Positions 1-6,237 of a stretch of 6,864 bases of DNA are shown one piece after another; positions within the stretch are counted from its first letter, which is position 1, and every line of letters starts with the position of its first letter. Made by a program: the position numbers and the translations under genes. This DNA is from Saprospiraceae bacterium (GTDB taxonomy: Bacteria; Bacteroidota; Bacteroidia; Chitinophagales; Saprospiraceae): NCBI GenBank assembly GCA_020437045.1, contig JAGQWV010000283.1, forward strand, positions 1 to 6,864, in the 5' to 3' direction. Below the pieces are notes generated by a model. The model worked only from the letters and a program-made list of their open reading frames with translations, searched no databases and was not told the origin of the DNA.

Positions 1-1
1 C

Positions 2-73
2 AGTAAAAATCAACAAGATGAAATACTAGTACATTTTGAAAAAATAACAGAATTACTAAGCAAAGATGACTAG
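2..73 (+). CDS. C-terminal tail of a probable MarR-family transcriptional regulator (5' end outside window)
   Basis: Reading from base 2, an open frame encodes 23 residues ending in ...ITELLSKDD and stops at TAG 71-73. The peptide is charged and amphipathic (SKNQQDEILVHFEKITELL), as expected for the last dimerisation helix of a MarR-type protein. The downstream gene belongs to the GNAT class often found fused or coupled to MarR domains, which is the main reason for naming the family. The stop lies 8 nt inside the next gene (ATG at 66), so the two are probably translationally coupled. Seen directly: the open frame and the overlap. Inferred: the MarR identity. No DNA-binding domain is visible, so another helical protein remains possible. 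Confidence 0.5.
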   Translation, partial: SKNQQDEILVHFEKITELLSKDD

Positions 74-596
74 ACACAATTTAGCGGAAATCGAGATCCG
101 GATCAATCTCCAACCTGGCGATATTGGTTTCATCATACATAGGCATGCCAAAATATATCATGAAGAATATGGATTTGGAGCTTCATTTGAAAGATATGTC
201 GGGGAAGGACTAATTGAATTTCACAAAAATTATGACCAGCATGTTGACCGGGTTTGGGTTTGCGAGCATCATCAAAAAATAATCGGATTCCTTTTATTAA
301 TGCATAGAGAAAATCATGCCGCCCAGCTTCGCTATTTCTATCTTGATCAAGAATATAGGGGAATTGGTTTAGGCAAAAAACTAATGTCCATGTTTATGGA
401 TTTTTTAAATAAAAAAGATTATCATTCTGCATATTTATGGACCACCAATGAATTAGCAGCTGCTACATCCCTATATAAAGCACATGGATTCAAATTGACA
501 CAAGAGAAACATTCAACAGTTTTTGGTAAACCATTGATAGAACAACGCTATGATCTTACTATATTAAAAGACGAAGTCAAATCAAGCCAAAAGTAG
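66..596 (+). CDS. GNAT family N-acetyltransferase (MarR-associated type)
   Basis: This 176-residue cytoplasmic protein is a predicted acetyl-CoA-dependent N-acetyltransferase; its substrate is unknown. Residues about 15-58 (LQPGDIGFIIHRHAKIY, then EEYGF and FERYV) match the N-terminal region of GNAT domains found in MarR/GNAT regulators (PGDlGwvvhrHg..Y..EYG). The acetyl-CoA pyrophosphate-binding motif A is clear: Y97-R98-G99-I100-G101-L102-G103, preceded by the strand AAQLRYFYL. Motif B follows with YLWTTNEL and LYKAHGF (about 123-142), and FGKPL.EQRYDL near 153-164 closes the fold. The ATG at 66 overlaps the upstream stop by 8 nt and has no strong ribosome site, which suggests coupling to the upstream gene. 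The frame is closed upstream by stops at 27, 45 and 57, so it is a separate ORF and not a direct fusion. The gene is AT-rich. Confidence 0.88.
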   Translation: MTRHNLAEIEIRINLQPGDIGFIIHRHAKIYHEEYGFGASFERYVGEGLIEFHKNYDQHVDRVWVCEHHQKIIGFLLLMHRENHAAQLRYFYLDQEYRGIGLGKKLMSMFMDFLNKKDYHSAYLWTTNELAAATSLYKAHGFKLTQEKHSTVFGKPLIEQRYDLTILKDEVKSSQK

Positions 597-672
597 TAGC
601 TTTCGGATATTAATTGCATTACCAAACGTTCACAATAGAAGACTGGAGGTCGTTTTCCGAGTAGAAATAATC

Positions 673-2244
673 ATGAAAATAATTACTTCTTTAATCACAG
701 GTTTTTCTTTCCTCTATTCCTGTCTAACATTTGGTCAGGGGTTTTCTTCGCAACAAATTGATTCACTGGTCAACCAATCCATGCAAATGATGCCCCAGGT
801 GGGGATTGCCGTTGCCGTTATCGAAAATGGAAAAATCATTCATTCCAAAGGATATGGCAAATTATCCATTCACTCCGACGAACTGGTTGACGAAAACACT
901 TTATTTCAGATTGCTTCCAACACAAAAGCATTTACGACAGCGGCATTAGCCATTCTTGTCGATGAGAAGAAAATAGCGTGGAATGACCGGGTTATTGACT
1001 ACATACCTGAATTTACCATGTATGAAGACTATGTCAGAAAACACTTCACCATTATCGATTTACTTACGCACCGGAGTGGCCTGGGCCTGGGAGCTGGTGA
1101 TCTGATGTTCTTTCCCCCTGGTGCCGATTTTAAGATTAAAGATGTACTCAGGAGCTTCCAGTTTTTAAACCCGGTATCCGATTTTCGCACAAAATATGAC
1201 TACGACAACCTCCTCTATCTGGTAGCAGGCGAACTGATTACCAGGGTAAGCGGACAGAGCTACGATGAATTTATTGAAGATCATATTTTTAAGCCTCTGA
1301 ACATGGGTCGAACTGCGTGTAGATACCAGCGGCTCAAACAAAAAGTAAATATTGCAGCGGCCCATTCAACGGAAAACGGCATAGTCCGCGAAGTTGATCG
1401 CTACGTAAAAGGAGAAGGACCACTTACTGCCTCCGGAGGTATTTACTCCAGCGTATCAGATATGAGTAAATGGTTATTGCTTCAACTGAATCAAGGTAAA
1501 TACGGTAAAAACCTCGAGCATAGAATCTTTAATCCGGAGCGACAATCGGAGATGTGGTATCCATATACCAATATTGGTTTTGAGATAAAACCACGACCGT
1601 CGTATAGGTGGCACTATGGCGCCTATGGCCTTGGCTGGTTTATATCAATCATTAACAACTATACCGTAATTTCTCATTCCGGTGGTCTTCCGGGAATGTT
1701 ATCTATGGTAATGATTGTGCCTGAATTGAATTCTGCCGTGGTAGTACTGACCAATAGTGCCCCTGGGGGTAACAGCTACAGTACAATTAGCTCTGCTATA
1801 AGAGACAAATGGATTAAAAGAGACCGTTGGGACTATTTAACTAATACCAAGCAACAACTCGAGCTGGTTGCATCAAATGTAGATTCGGAACTCGATCAAG
1901 TGTGGAAAACGGCTACTATTTCCAATATTAAAAAACTTCAAGCAGATGTTTATCTCGGCACCTATGAAGATAAATGGTTTGGTAAAATTAATATTGAAAA
2001 TCGCGATGGTAAATTATGGTTTCAATCACAAAGATCACCCCAATTAAATGGTGAAATGTTTCAATACAAACAAAACACTTTCGCTATTAAAATGAGTTAT
2101 ACAGGTATGCCGTGTGATGCCTTTGCCACTTTTGAATTTGATCAAATGAAAATGCCAATTAAAATAAAGATGAAAGGAATTTCTCCCGATATCGATTTTA
2201 GTTTTGATTATCAGGATCTAAATCTGGTGCGTGTAAATCATTGA
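673..2244 (+). CDS. Exported serine hydrolase, class C beta-lactamase / penicillin-binding-protein-like family
   Basis: This 523-residue serine hydrolase belongs to the Beta-lactamase family (Pfam PF00144), which contains esterases, D-aminopeptidases, DD-peptidases and AmpC-type enzymes. All three active-site motifs are present: SxxK as S82-N-T-K85, YxN as Y177-D-N179, and HSGG at 335-338 in the position of the KTG triad. Other family landmarks are the segment LLTHRSGLG (130-138) and GGIYSSVSDMSKW (255-267). After the catalytic domain (about 25-380), residues about 422-522 (LGTYEDKWFGKINIE..., then a beta-rich tail) look like a DUF3471-type accessory domain. The N-terminus is a signal peptide, MKIITSLITG followed by a hydrophobic stretch and FGQ. 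LYSC at 14-17 weakly resembles a lipobox, so a lipoprotein is possible. The ATG at 673 fits the signal peptide. GGAGG at 645-649 is too far away to act as its ribosome site. The glycoside hydrolase follows 46 nt later on the same strand, so co-transcription is likely. The HSGG form and the accessory domain favour an esterase or peptidase over an antibiotic resistance beta-lactamase. The substrate cannot be told from sequence. Confidence 0.9.
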   Translation: MKIITSLITGFSFLYSCLTFGQGFSSQQIDSLVNQSMQMMPQVGIAVAVIENGKIIHSKGYGKLSIHSDELVDENTLFQIASNTKAFTTAALAILVDEKKIAWNDRVIDYIPEFTMYEDYVRKHFTIIDLLTHRSGLGLGAGDLMFFPPGADFKIKDVLRSFQFLNPVSDFRTKYDYDNLLYLVAGELITRVSGQSYDEFIEDHIFKPLNMGRTACRYQRLKQKVNIAAAHSTENGIVREVDRYVKGEGPLTASGGIYSSVSDMSKWLLLQLNQGKYGKNLEHRIFNPERQSEMWYPYTNIGFEIKPRPSYRWHYGAYGLGWFISIINNYTVISHSGGLPGMLSMVMIVPELNSAVVVLTNSAPGGNSYSTISSAIRDKWIKRDRWDYLTNTKQQLELVASNVDSELDQVWKTATISNIKKLQADVYLGTYEDKWFGKINIENRDGKLWFQSQRSPQLNGEMFQYKQNTFAIKMSYTGMPCDAFATFEFDQMKMPIKIKMKGISPDIDFSFDYQDLNLVRVNH

Positions 2245-2290
2245 AATTATTTAACTCATTTCTTTTCAATAGCTCATCACATAATATATC

Positions 2291-3718
2291 ATGGTCCAGT
2301 CTTTTCTGAAAATATGGCTGTTTACTTTCATAATTATCAACACAGATGCTCAGGTGCAATTTCCACTAAGGATTAGTGATGACAGTCGCTACCTTATCGA
2401 TCAAGGCGACAAACCATTTCCGATCCTCGGACGCACCGCATGGTTTATCATATCTCAGCCGGAAGAGGGATACAAGAAGTTTATAGAAAATTCCCTAGAC
2501 CATGGTCATAATGCTATCGAATTTGCAGCGATCACGCACTGGCCAACTGGAAATCATGCCCCGTACAATGGAGAAGGAACTTTGCCATTTCTAAGAACAC
2601 TTGACGGGTCCGACTGGGACGGCAGGCTTGTTTATAATTTAATTGATACGGAGGCTCCCGACTTCACGACACCTAATGAAAAATATTGGCAATATGTAGA
2701 CCGCTTTCTTTCATACTGCGCCGACAAAGGAATTCTGGTATTCATGTTTCCTGCTTACACCGGATATGAAGGACAAGAGCAGGGATGGATGAGAGAAATG
2801 GTGGCTAATGGTAAGGAAAGATTAAATGCATATGGCACATGGATAGCAAATCGATACCAGAAGCAGAAAAATATTATCTGGATGCTACAGGGAGATATGG
2901 GTAAATTTAATGATGAACAAAGAATCGCAGAGCAATCACTAATCGATGGATTAAAAAGCGTGCAGGATCAAAAATCCAATCAGTATACCGCTGAATCACA
3001 CAGTGGTGAGAACGCAGCAGATAATCCAATTTTCGGTGACGAAATGACCATAAATGGGGTATATACCTGGGAATTAAAAGTTCCTGTACCTTATCTGGCC
3101 CGAAAAGCCTATGCCCATGAGCCTCCCATGCCCGCCTTCCTTCTGGAAGAACCATACGATGAAGAGGGACCGGATGGCAACAATTTTAATCCCAATGCAA
3201 CTCAGCCCGTGCGACGCTTTCAATGGTGGGGATGGCTATGCACCATTGGCGGATACATTTCCGGGAATGGTTATGTCTGGCCATTTATTGATCCGTTATG
3301 GCAACAACATTTAGACACAGAAGGTGCTTTGGATATGATGCGGCTCAACGGGTTTATTAATTCCGTGCAATGGTGGAAGTTAAAACCTTCCGGCTTAAAT
3401 GGAATGAAAGATATCATTGTAGATCCAATGAATGTGGACACTTCAGAATCGTACGTTTCTGCTGCCGCCGCAAATGATGGTTCAACCATTATTGCATATA
3501 TACCGCCAGCTTATAAAGGTAATAGGATCACAATAGATCTGACTGTATTAAGCGGAACGGGCTATGCCTATTGGTTTGATCCCACTGATGGACAATTTCT
3601 TGCCGCCCAATCTTCAACAATAACCAATCAAGGAAACGGTAATTTTCTGATACCTGGCAAAAACAAAGCGGGTGCACGCGACTGGGTCTTGCTTATCCAG
3701 ACGCAACAACTTGATTAA
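2291..3718 (+). CDS. Exported DUF4038 / GH140 (apiosidase-like) glycoside hydrolase with C-terminal beta domain
   Basis: This 475-residue secreted enzyme resembles the DUF4038 family (PF13204), whose characterised members are GH140 endo-apiosidases acting on rhamnogalacturonan-II side chains. A signal peptide spans residues 1-20, with probable cleavage before Q21 (NTDA/Q). The (beta/alpha)8-type domain opens with the family pattern SDDSRYLIDQGDKPFPILGRTAW (29-51), continues with HGHNAIEFAA (71-80), and contains IIWMLQGDMG (195-204) and PAFLLEEPYDEE (281-292). By family alignment from memory, D202 is the candidate acid/base and E287, in the E-P-Y context, the candidate nucleophile. The glycine- and aromatic-rich WWGWLCTIGGYISGNGYVW (312-330) matches the conserved segment that follows. 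Residues about 385-470 (YVSAAAANDGS, WFDPTDGQF, ending GARDWVLLIQ) form the small C-terminal domain often annotated as collagen-binding-like (PF12904). No type IX secretion tail is seen after it. No SusC/SusD genes lie nearby, so the true substrate is open. DUF4038 is broader than confirmed apiosidases. Confidence 0.88.
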   Translation: MVQSFLKIWLFTFIIINTDAQVQFPLRISDDSRYLIDQGDKPFPILGRTAWFIISQPEEGYKKFIENSLDHGHNAIEFAAITHWPTGNHAPYNGEGTLPFLRTLDGSDWDGRLVYNLIDTEAPDFTTPNEKYWQYVDRFLSYCADKGILVFMFPAYTGYEGQEQGWMREMVANGKERLNAYGTWIANRYQKQKNIIWMLQGDMGKFNDEQRIAEQSLIDGLKSVQDQKSNQYTAESHSGENAADNPIFGDEMTINGVYTWELKVPVPYLARKAYAHEPPMPAFLLEEPYDEEGPDGNNFNPNATQPVRRFQWWGWLCTIGGYISGNGYVWPFIDPLWQQHLDTEGALDMMRLNGFINSVQWWKLKPSGLNGMKDIIVDPMNVDTSESYVSAAAANDGSTIIAYIPPAYKGNRITIDLTVLSGTGYAYWFDPTDGQFLAAQSSTITNQGNGNFLIPGKNKAGARDWVLLIQTQQLD

Positions 3719-3771
3719 TGGAAATCCTAATTTCTTCCCGTTTAGTTTAGAAAAGAATATTCGTAAATAAT

Positions 3772-3788
3772 CCGGTTTTGACCGGTTT
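3772..3788 (+). terminator. Candidate weak terminator after the hydrolase pair
   Basis: A 5-bp stem CCGGT/ACCGG with loop TTTG lies at 3772-3785 and is followed by a short TTT. It sits 53 nt past the stop of the glycoside hydrolase gene and ahead of the convergent phosphatase gene. The stem is short and the T-run minimal, so this may be chance. Confidence 0.3.
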
Positions 3789-3812
3789 AATCCAGATAAT
3801 CGAAGGCCCTGC

Positions 3813-3865
3813 AAAATCAAGAAACCCGAACAGGGCAGGTTCAATTAGTTCCATTACTGTTCGGG
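3813..3865 (-). terminator. Candidate rho-independent terminator for the SemiSWEET-phosphatase transcript
   Basis: A perfect 9-bp inverted repeat pairs 3825-3833 (CCCGAACAG on the plus strand) with 3857-3865 (CTGTTCGGG). Read on the minus strand, the stem is followed directly by TTTCTTGATTTT at 3824-3813. It begins 62 nt after the stop of the phosphatase gene at 3928. The GC-rich stem, following T-rich tract and position support a terminator. The 23-nt loop is longer than usual. Confidence 0.5.
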
Positions 3866-3927
3866 CTCGAGGTTGCGAGGGTACATCTTTTTTATGACTC
3901 TGTGAAGGATGGAAAAGTTGTCGATGA

Positions 3928-4734
3928 TCAAACTGCCATCACTTCCGCACGATAATCCTGATCTGACAGGTATTTTTGTAATTCAAATGAAGCCAGGTCT
4001 TTGATGATAACATCCGGAGCATATGGATAGAGAGCTATTTCTTCTTCTTTGGTCACACCAGACAAGGTTAAAATGGTCGAATATCCCATTTGAATGCCGC
4101 CAACAATGTCGGTAGTCATTGTATCACCAATGACTGTCGTTTCTGCGGTAGCCAAGCCGAGTTTTTTTCTTGCGGCACGCATCATAATCGGACTGGGTTT
4201 ACCCACTGAAAAAGCCGCTCTACCGGTTGCTTCTTCGATCATAGCGACCACGGCACGGATGCCCAGATTATTCCAGCCCATTTTCATCGGGGATGGATCA
4301 AGATTCGTGGCGATTAATCTGGCACCATGCAAGATCATGTCTACAGCGAGATTGACCATCTCCAGGGTAAAATTCCTGCCCTCACCTACTACGACGAAAT
4401 CAGGATCCTTTTCGGCCATAGAAATTCCATTTGCCAACAAACTGGTGATTAAACCCCCTTCTCCCAAAACGTAAGCCGTGCCGTTCGGTTTTTGCCTCGC
4501 AAGAAAGGCAGCCGTGGCCATGGCACTGGTAAACATTCTTGATTCGTCTACATGAATGCCAAGTGCTGCCAATTTATTGACCCCATCGCGAGGTGTTCGT
4601 TGACTATTATTAGTCATAAATAAAAAAGGAATATCCTGGTCCTGGAGGTTTCTAATGAAAGTATCTGCACCAGGTATGAGATCATTATTGCTATAAATGA
4701 CTCCATCCATGTCAATTAAAAATCCGTGTTTCAT
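3928..4734 (-). CDS. HAD-IIA family phosphatase, NagD-like
   Basis: This 268-residue cytoplasmic HAD-superfamily phosphatase has a type IIA cap. Motif I is D8-M-D10-G-V-I-Y, with D8 the expected phosphorylated nucleophile and D10 the acid/base. Motif II is T41-N42-N43 in FLFMTNNSQRTP. Motif III carries K179 in VGKPSP, and motif IV is GDTMTTD with D204 and D209 for Mg2+ binding. The segments TSAMATAAFLARQK (69-82), GEGGLI (91-96), IATNLDPS (141-148) and LSGVTKEEEI (224-233) closely follow E. coli NagD, a nucleotide monophosphatase in the nag operon, and the length is near NagD's 250. No nagA or nagB gene is present, so I do not assign the symbol. Related HAD-IIA enzymes act on UMP, sugar phosphates, glycerol phosphate or p-nitrophenyl phosphate, and the substrate here is unknown. 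The gene follows the SemiSWEET stop by 31 nt on the same strand and is probably co-transcribed with it. Confidence 0.93.
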   Translation of the reverse strand: MKHGFLIDMDGVIYSNNDLIPGADTFIRNLQDQDIPFLFMTNNSQRTPRDGVNKLAALGIHVDESRMFTSAMATAAFLARQKPNGTAYVLGEGGLITSLLANGISMAEKDPDFVVVGEGRNFTLEMVNLAVDMILHGARLIATNLDPSPMKMGWNNLGIRAVVAMIEEATGRAAFSVGKPSPIMMRAARKKLGLATAETTVIGDTMTTDIVGGIQMGYSTILTLSGVTKEEEIALYPYAPDVIIKDLASFELQKYLSDQDYRAEVMAV

Positions 4735-4755
4735 AGTTTCTAATTTTTAGGTTTT

Positions 4756-4775
4756 CAGGCTTCGCTTAAAGCCTG
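4756..4775 (-). repeat. 7-bp inverted repeat over the SemiSWEET stop codon
   Basis: CAGGCTT at 4756-4762 pairs with AAGCCTG at 4769-4775 around a 6-nt loop, which contains the SemiSWEET stop codon (4766-4768). On the transcript the hairpin would sit between the two genes, about 20 nt ahead of the phosphatase ATG. No T-run follows on either strand, so a plain terminator is unlikely. An effect on mRNA stability or relative translation is possible but only inferred. Confidence 0.4.
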
Positions 4776-5056
4776 TAATTTCGGTTGATTCGCTTTTCAC
4801 CGATGATTGAATAAATCTTCAGCCCTAAAATAATTCCTGTTAAACAGGAGGTAATGGCATTTGCAATAATCATTGGGGTATCATTAATATGAAGACCATA
4901 AATAAACCACATGATCGTACCGGCAAACATCATGGAAAAAGTACCGAGGCTGAGATCGGCTGTCGATCGTGATTTGATCGTCTTTAGTGCTTGAGGTACA
5001 AAGGCTCCTGTGGTGAGAAATGCGGATATAAATCCGATTAACGCAACTGTGTTCAT
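4766..5056 (-). CDS. SemiSWEET family sugar transporter (PQ-loop / MtN3 repeat)
   Basis: This 96-residue inner-membrane protein has a single three-helix MtN3/PQ-loop unit, the usual size for bacterial SemiSWEETs, which dimerise to form a sugar uniporter. Three hydrophobic helices are visible at about 4-23, 38-56 and 61-84. The PQ signature is in TTGAFVPQALKTIKSRST, with P21-Q22 in helix 1 and the basic loop KTIKSRS after it. The substrate-site residues known from characterised SemiSWEETs have counterparts here: W50 in GTIMWFIYG and N66 in IIANAIT. A basic tail (EKRINRNYRL) ends the protein. It is the first gene of a probable two-gene unit with the NagD-like phosphatase. The transported sugar cannot be read from the sequence. 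SWEET-type transport is passive, so direction depends on gradients. Confidence 0.92.
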   Translation of the reverse strand: MNTVALIGFISAFLTTGAFVPQALKTIKSRSTADLSLGTFSMMFAGTIMWFIYGLHINDTPMIIANAITSCLTGIILGLKIYSIIGEKRINRNYRL

Positions 5057-5175
5057 GTTTTGTCCAAATTTATTTTTTGCTAATTGAGTGCTTGTCTGAT
5101 TCTGGTTATGTGTCCCTAAAGAAAGGCGGTAGACAGGCTAAGTTCTGGTATGACTTGATTGCACAATAACCATTT

Positions 5176-5201
5176 TTACTATCGCAAAGATGCGATAGTA
5201 A
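5176..5201. promoter_or_regulatory. Perfect 11-bp palindrome in the divergent intergenic region; candidate operator
   Basis: The arms TTACTATCGCA (5176-5186) and TGCGATAGTAA (5191-5201) are exact reverse complements separated by AAGA. The element lies 119 nt upstream of the SemiSWEET start and 129 nt upstream of the AraC-family gene start. Neither strand has a T-run after the stem (AAATG on the minus strand, GTCAATTAA on the plus strand), which argues against an intrinsic terminator. A dimeric regulator's operator or a leader-RNA hairpin is the better reading. The rest of 5057-5330 shows no open frame that I find convincing. Confidence 0.45.
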
Positions 5202-5274
5202 GTCAATTAATACAAACACACATTTATCTTATTTATGTACTTTTTTAACAGAATAATACCGTTAAGGAATAATA

Positions 5275-5308
5275 TTTGTGAAAAATGAACATTTTACAAA
5301 TAATTTTG
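5275..5308 (+). promoter_or_regulatory. Candidate Bacteroidota-type promoter for the AraC-family gene
   Basis: TAATTTTG at 5301-5308 matches the Bacteroidota -7 consensus TAnnTTTG exactly. TTTG at 5275-5278 could be the -33 element, although the 22-nt spacing is slightly longer than typical. Transcription would begin about 15 nt ahead of the ATG at 5331. TTTGTG occurs twice here, at 5275 and 5305, 30 nt apart. The region is AT-rich, so chance matches are likely. Confidence 0.35.
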
Positions 5309-5330
5309 TGGTAAATCAAGAAGTGACTGT

Positions 5331-6203
5331 ATGAAATCATCCAAACCAACTCTCGAACGCATCACAAACAATTTTGGAAGTTCTTTTGCTTTCCGCCACT
5401 ATAATCAACCCTGTGAGGGAAATCTGAAATTCTGGCACTTTCATCCGGAAATCGAAATGGCATATATTAAGAATGGAAACGGCAAAAGGCATATTGGCAA
5501 CCATCTTTCCTATTTCCAGAATGGAGATTTGGTTTTAATCGGGTCAAATGTTCCGCATTCGGGATTTAGCGATCGACTCTCAGGAAATCAGGAAGAAATC
5601 GTCATTCAAATGTTGCCGGAATTTCTCGGTCCGAATTTCTTCAACACTCCGGAAATGCAACCAATTGCCCAGCTAATCAACCGGGCTAACCTTGGTATCT
5701 CTTTCTATGGAAGAACAAGAAAACAAGTTGGTCTGCTGCTGGAAAGTATGATCTTAAAAAATCCATTTGATCGGTTAGTTGACTTAATTTCCATTCTCAA
5801 TGAATTAGCTTTTTCAAAAGAGTTTAAATTACTTAATGCAGAAAAAGTAGTTCTCGAAATATCTCCGCGGGAACAGGAGCGAATGACCACCATATTTCAA
5901 TTTGTCCAGGAAAATTTTACCCGCACTATTACCCTGCAGGAAATATCAGAAAAAGTAAACCTGACCGAGCCATCTTTTAGCCGGTATTTCAAAGAGATCA
6001 CAGGCAAAACATTTACGCATTTTGTAAATGAATATCGTATTGTCCATGCTTCAAAATTATTAGCTGAAGGCTCCATGAGTATTGAAGAGGTTTGTTTTGA
6101 GTGCGGATTTAATAACTTTTCACATTTTACTAAACGCTTTAAGTTAATCACCGGAAAGACACCAAAACACTATCGTGATGAACTGAAGCAAATTCTGCAG
6201 TGA
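5331..6203 (+). CDS. AraC-family transcriptional regulator with N-terminal cupin sensor domain
   Basis: This 290-residue cytoplasmic DNA-binding protein has the usual two-domain layout and length. The N-terminal half (about 15-100) is a cupin/AraC-binding fold: FWHFHPEIEMAYIKNGNGKR (34-53), then GDLVLIGSNVPHS (65-77), with histidines at 36, 38 and 76 in the cupin metal- or ligand-pocket positions. The C-terminal half (about 185-288) has two helix-turn-helix motifs: ITLQEISEKVNLTEPSFSRYF (200-220), and SIEEVCFECGFNNFSHFTKRF (250-270) followed by the family signature TGKTPKHYR (274-282). Many regulators of this architecture sense sugars or related small molecules, but the ligand here is unknown. 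The gene is divergent from SemiSWEET and convergent with odhB, 34 nt from its end. The divergent SemiSWEET-phosphatase unit is a plausible target, as is autoregulation. Confidence 0.93.
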   Translation: MKSSKPTLERITNNFGSSFAFRHYNQPCEGNLKFWHFHPEIEMAYIKNGNGKRHIGNHLSYFQNGDLVLIGSNVPHSGFSDRLSGNQEEIVIQMLPEFLGPNFFNTPEMQPIAQLINRANLGISFYGRTRKQVGLLLESMILKNPFDRLVDLISILNELAFSKEFKLLNAEKVVLEISPREQERMTTIFQFVQENFTRTITLQEISEKVNLTEPSFSRYFKEITGKTFTHFVNEYRIVHASKLLAEGSMSIEEVCFECGFNNFSHFTKRFKLITGKTPKHYRDELKQILQ

Positions 6204-6237
6204 GGAGAAACCCAAATAATCGACAAATATCAAAATT

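Noticed and set aside
597..604. TAGCTTTC as a -7 promoter element for the hydrolase pair
   Set aside because: It matches TAnnTTTG in all but the last base, but no -33 TTG lies at a suitable distance.
645..649. GGAGG as a ribosome binding site for the serine hydrolase
   Set aside because: It ends 23 nt before the ATG, too far for normal function. No suitable start lies closer, and the signal peptide supports the ATG at 673.
673..2244. Reading the serine hydrolase as an antibiotic resistance beta-lactamase
   Set aside because: It has HSGG in place of KTG, an extra C-terminal domain, and a neighbouring glycan hydrolase, all more typical of esterase- or peptidase-type relatives.
3614..3844. 76-codon minus-strand frame overlapping the end of the glycoside hydrolase gene
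   Set aside because: Half of it is antisense to the conserved C-terminal domain, it overlaps the candidate terminator, and it shows no recognisable motif.
4094..4474. 126-codon open frame antisense to the phosphatase gene
   Set aside because: The opposite strand carries a complete HAD-IIA protein with all motifs. The antisense product is low-complexity and resembles no family I know.
5065..5072. Exact TAnnTTTG word on the minus strand just ahead of SemiSWEET
   Set aside because: It ends only 8 nt before the ATG and has no -33 TTG at the right spacing. Such words are common in AT-rich DNA.
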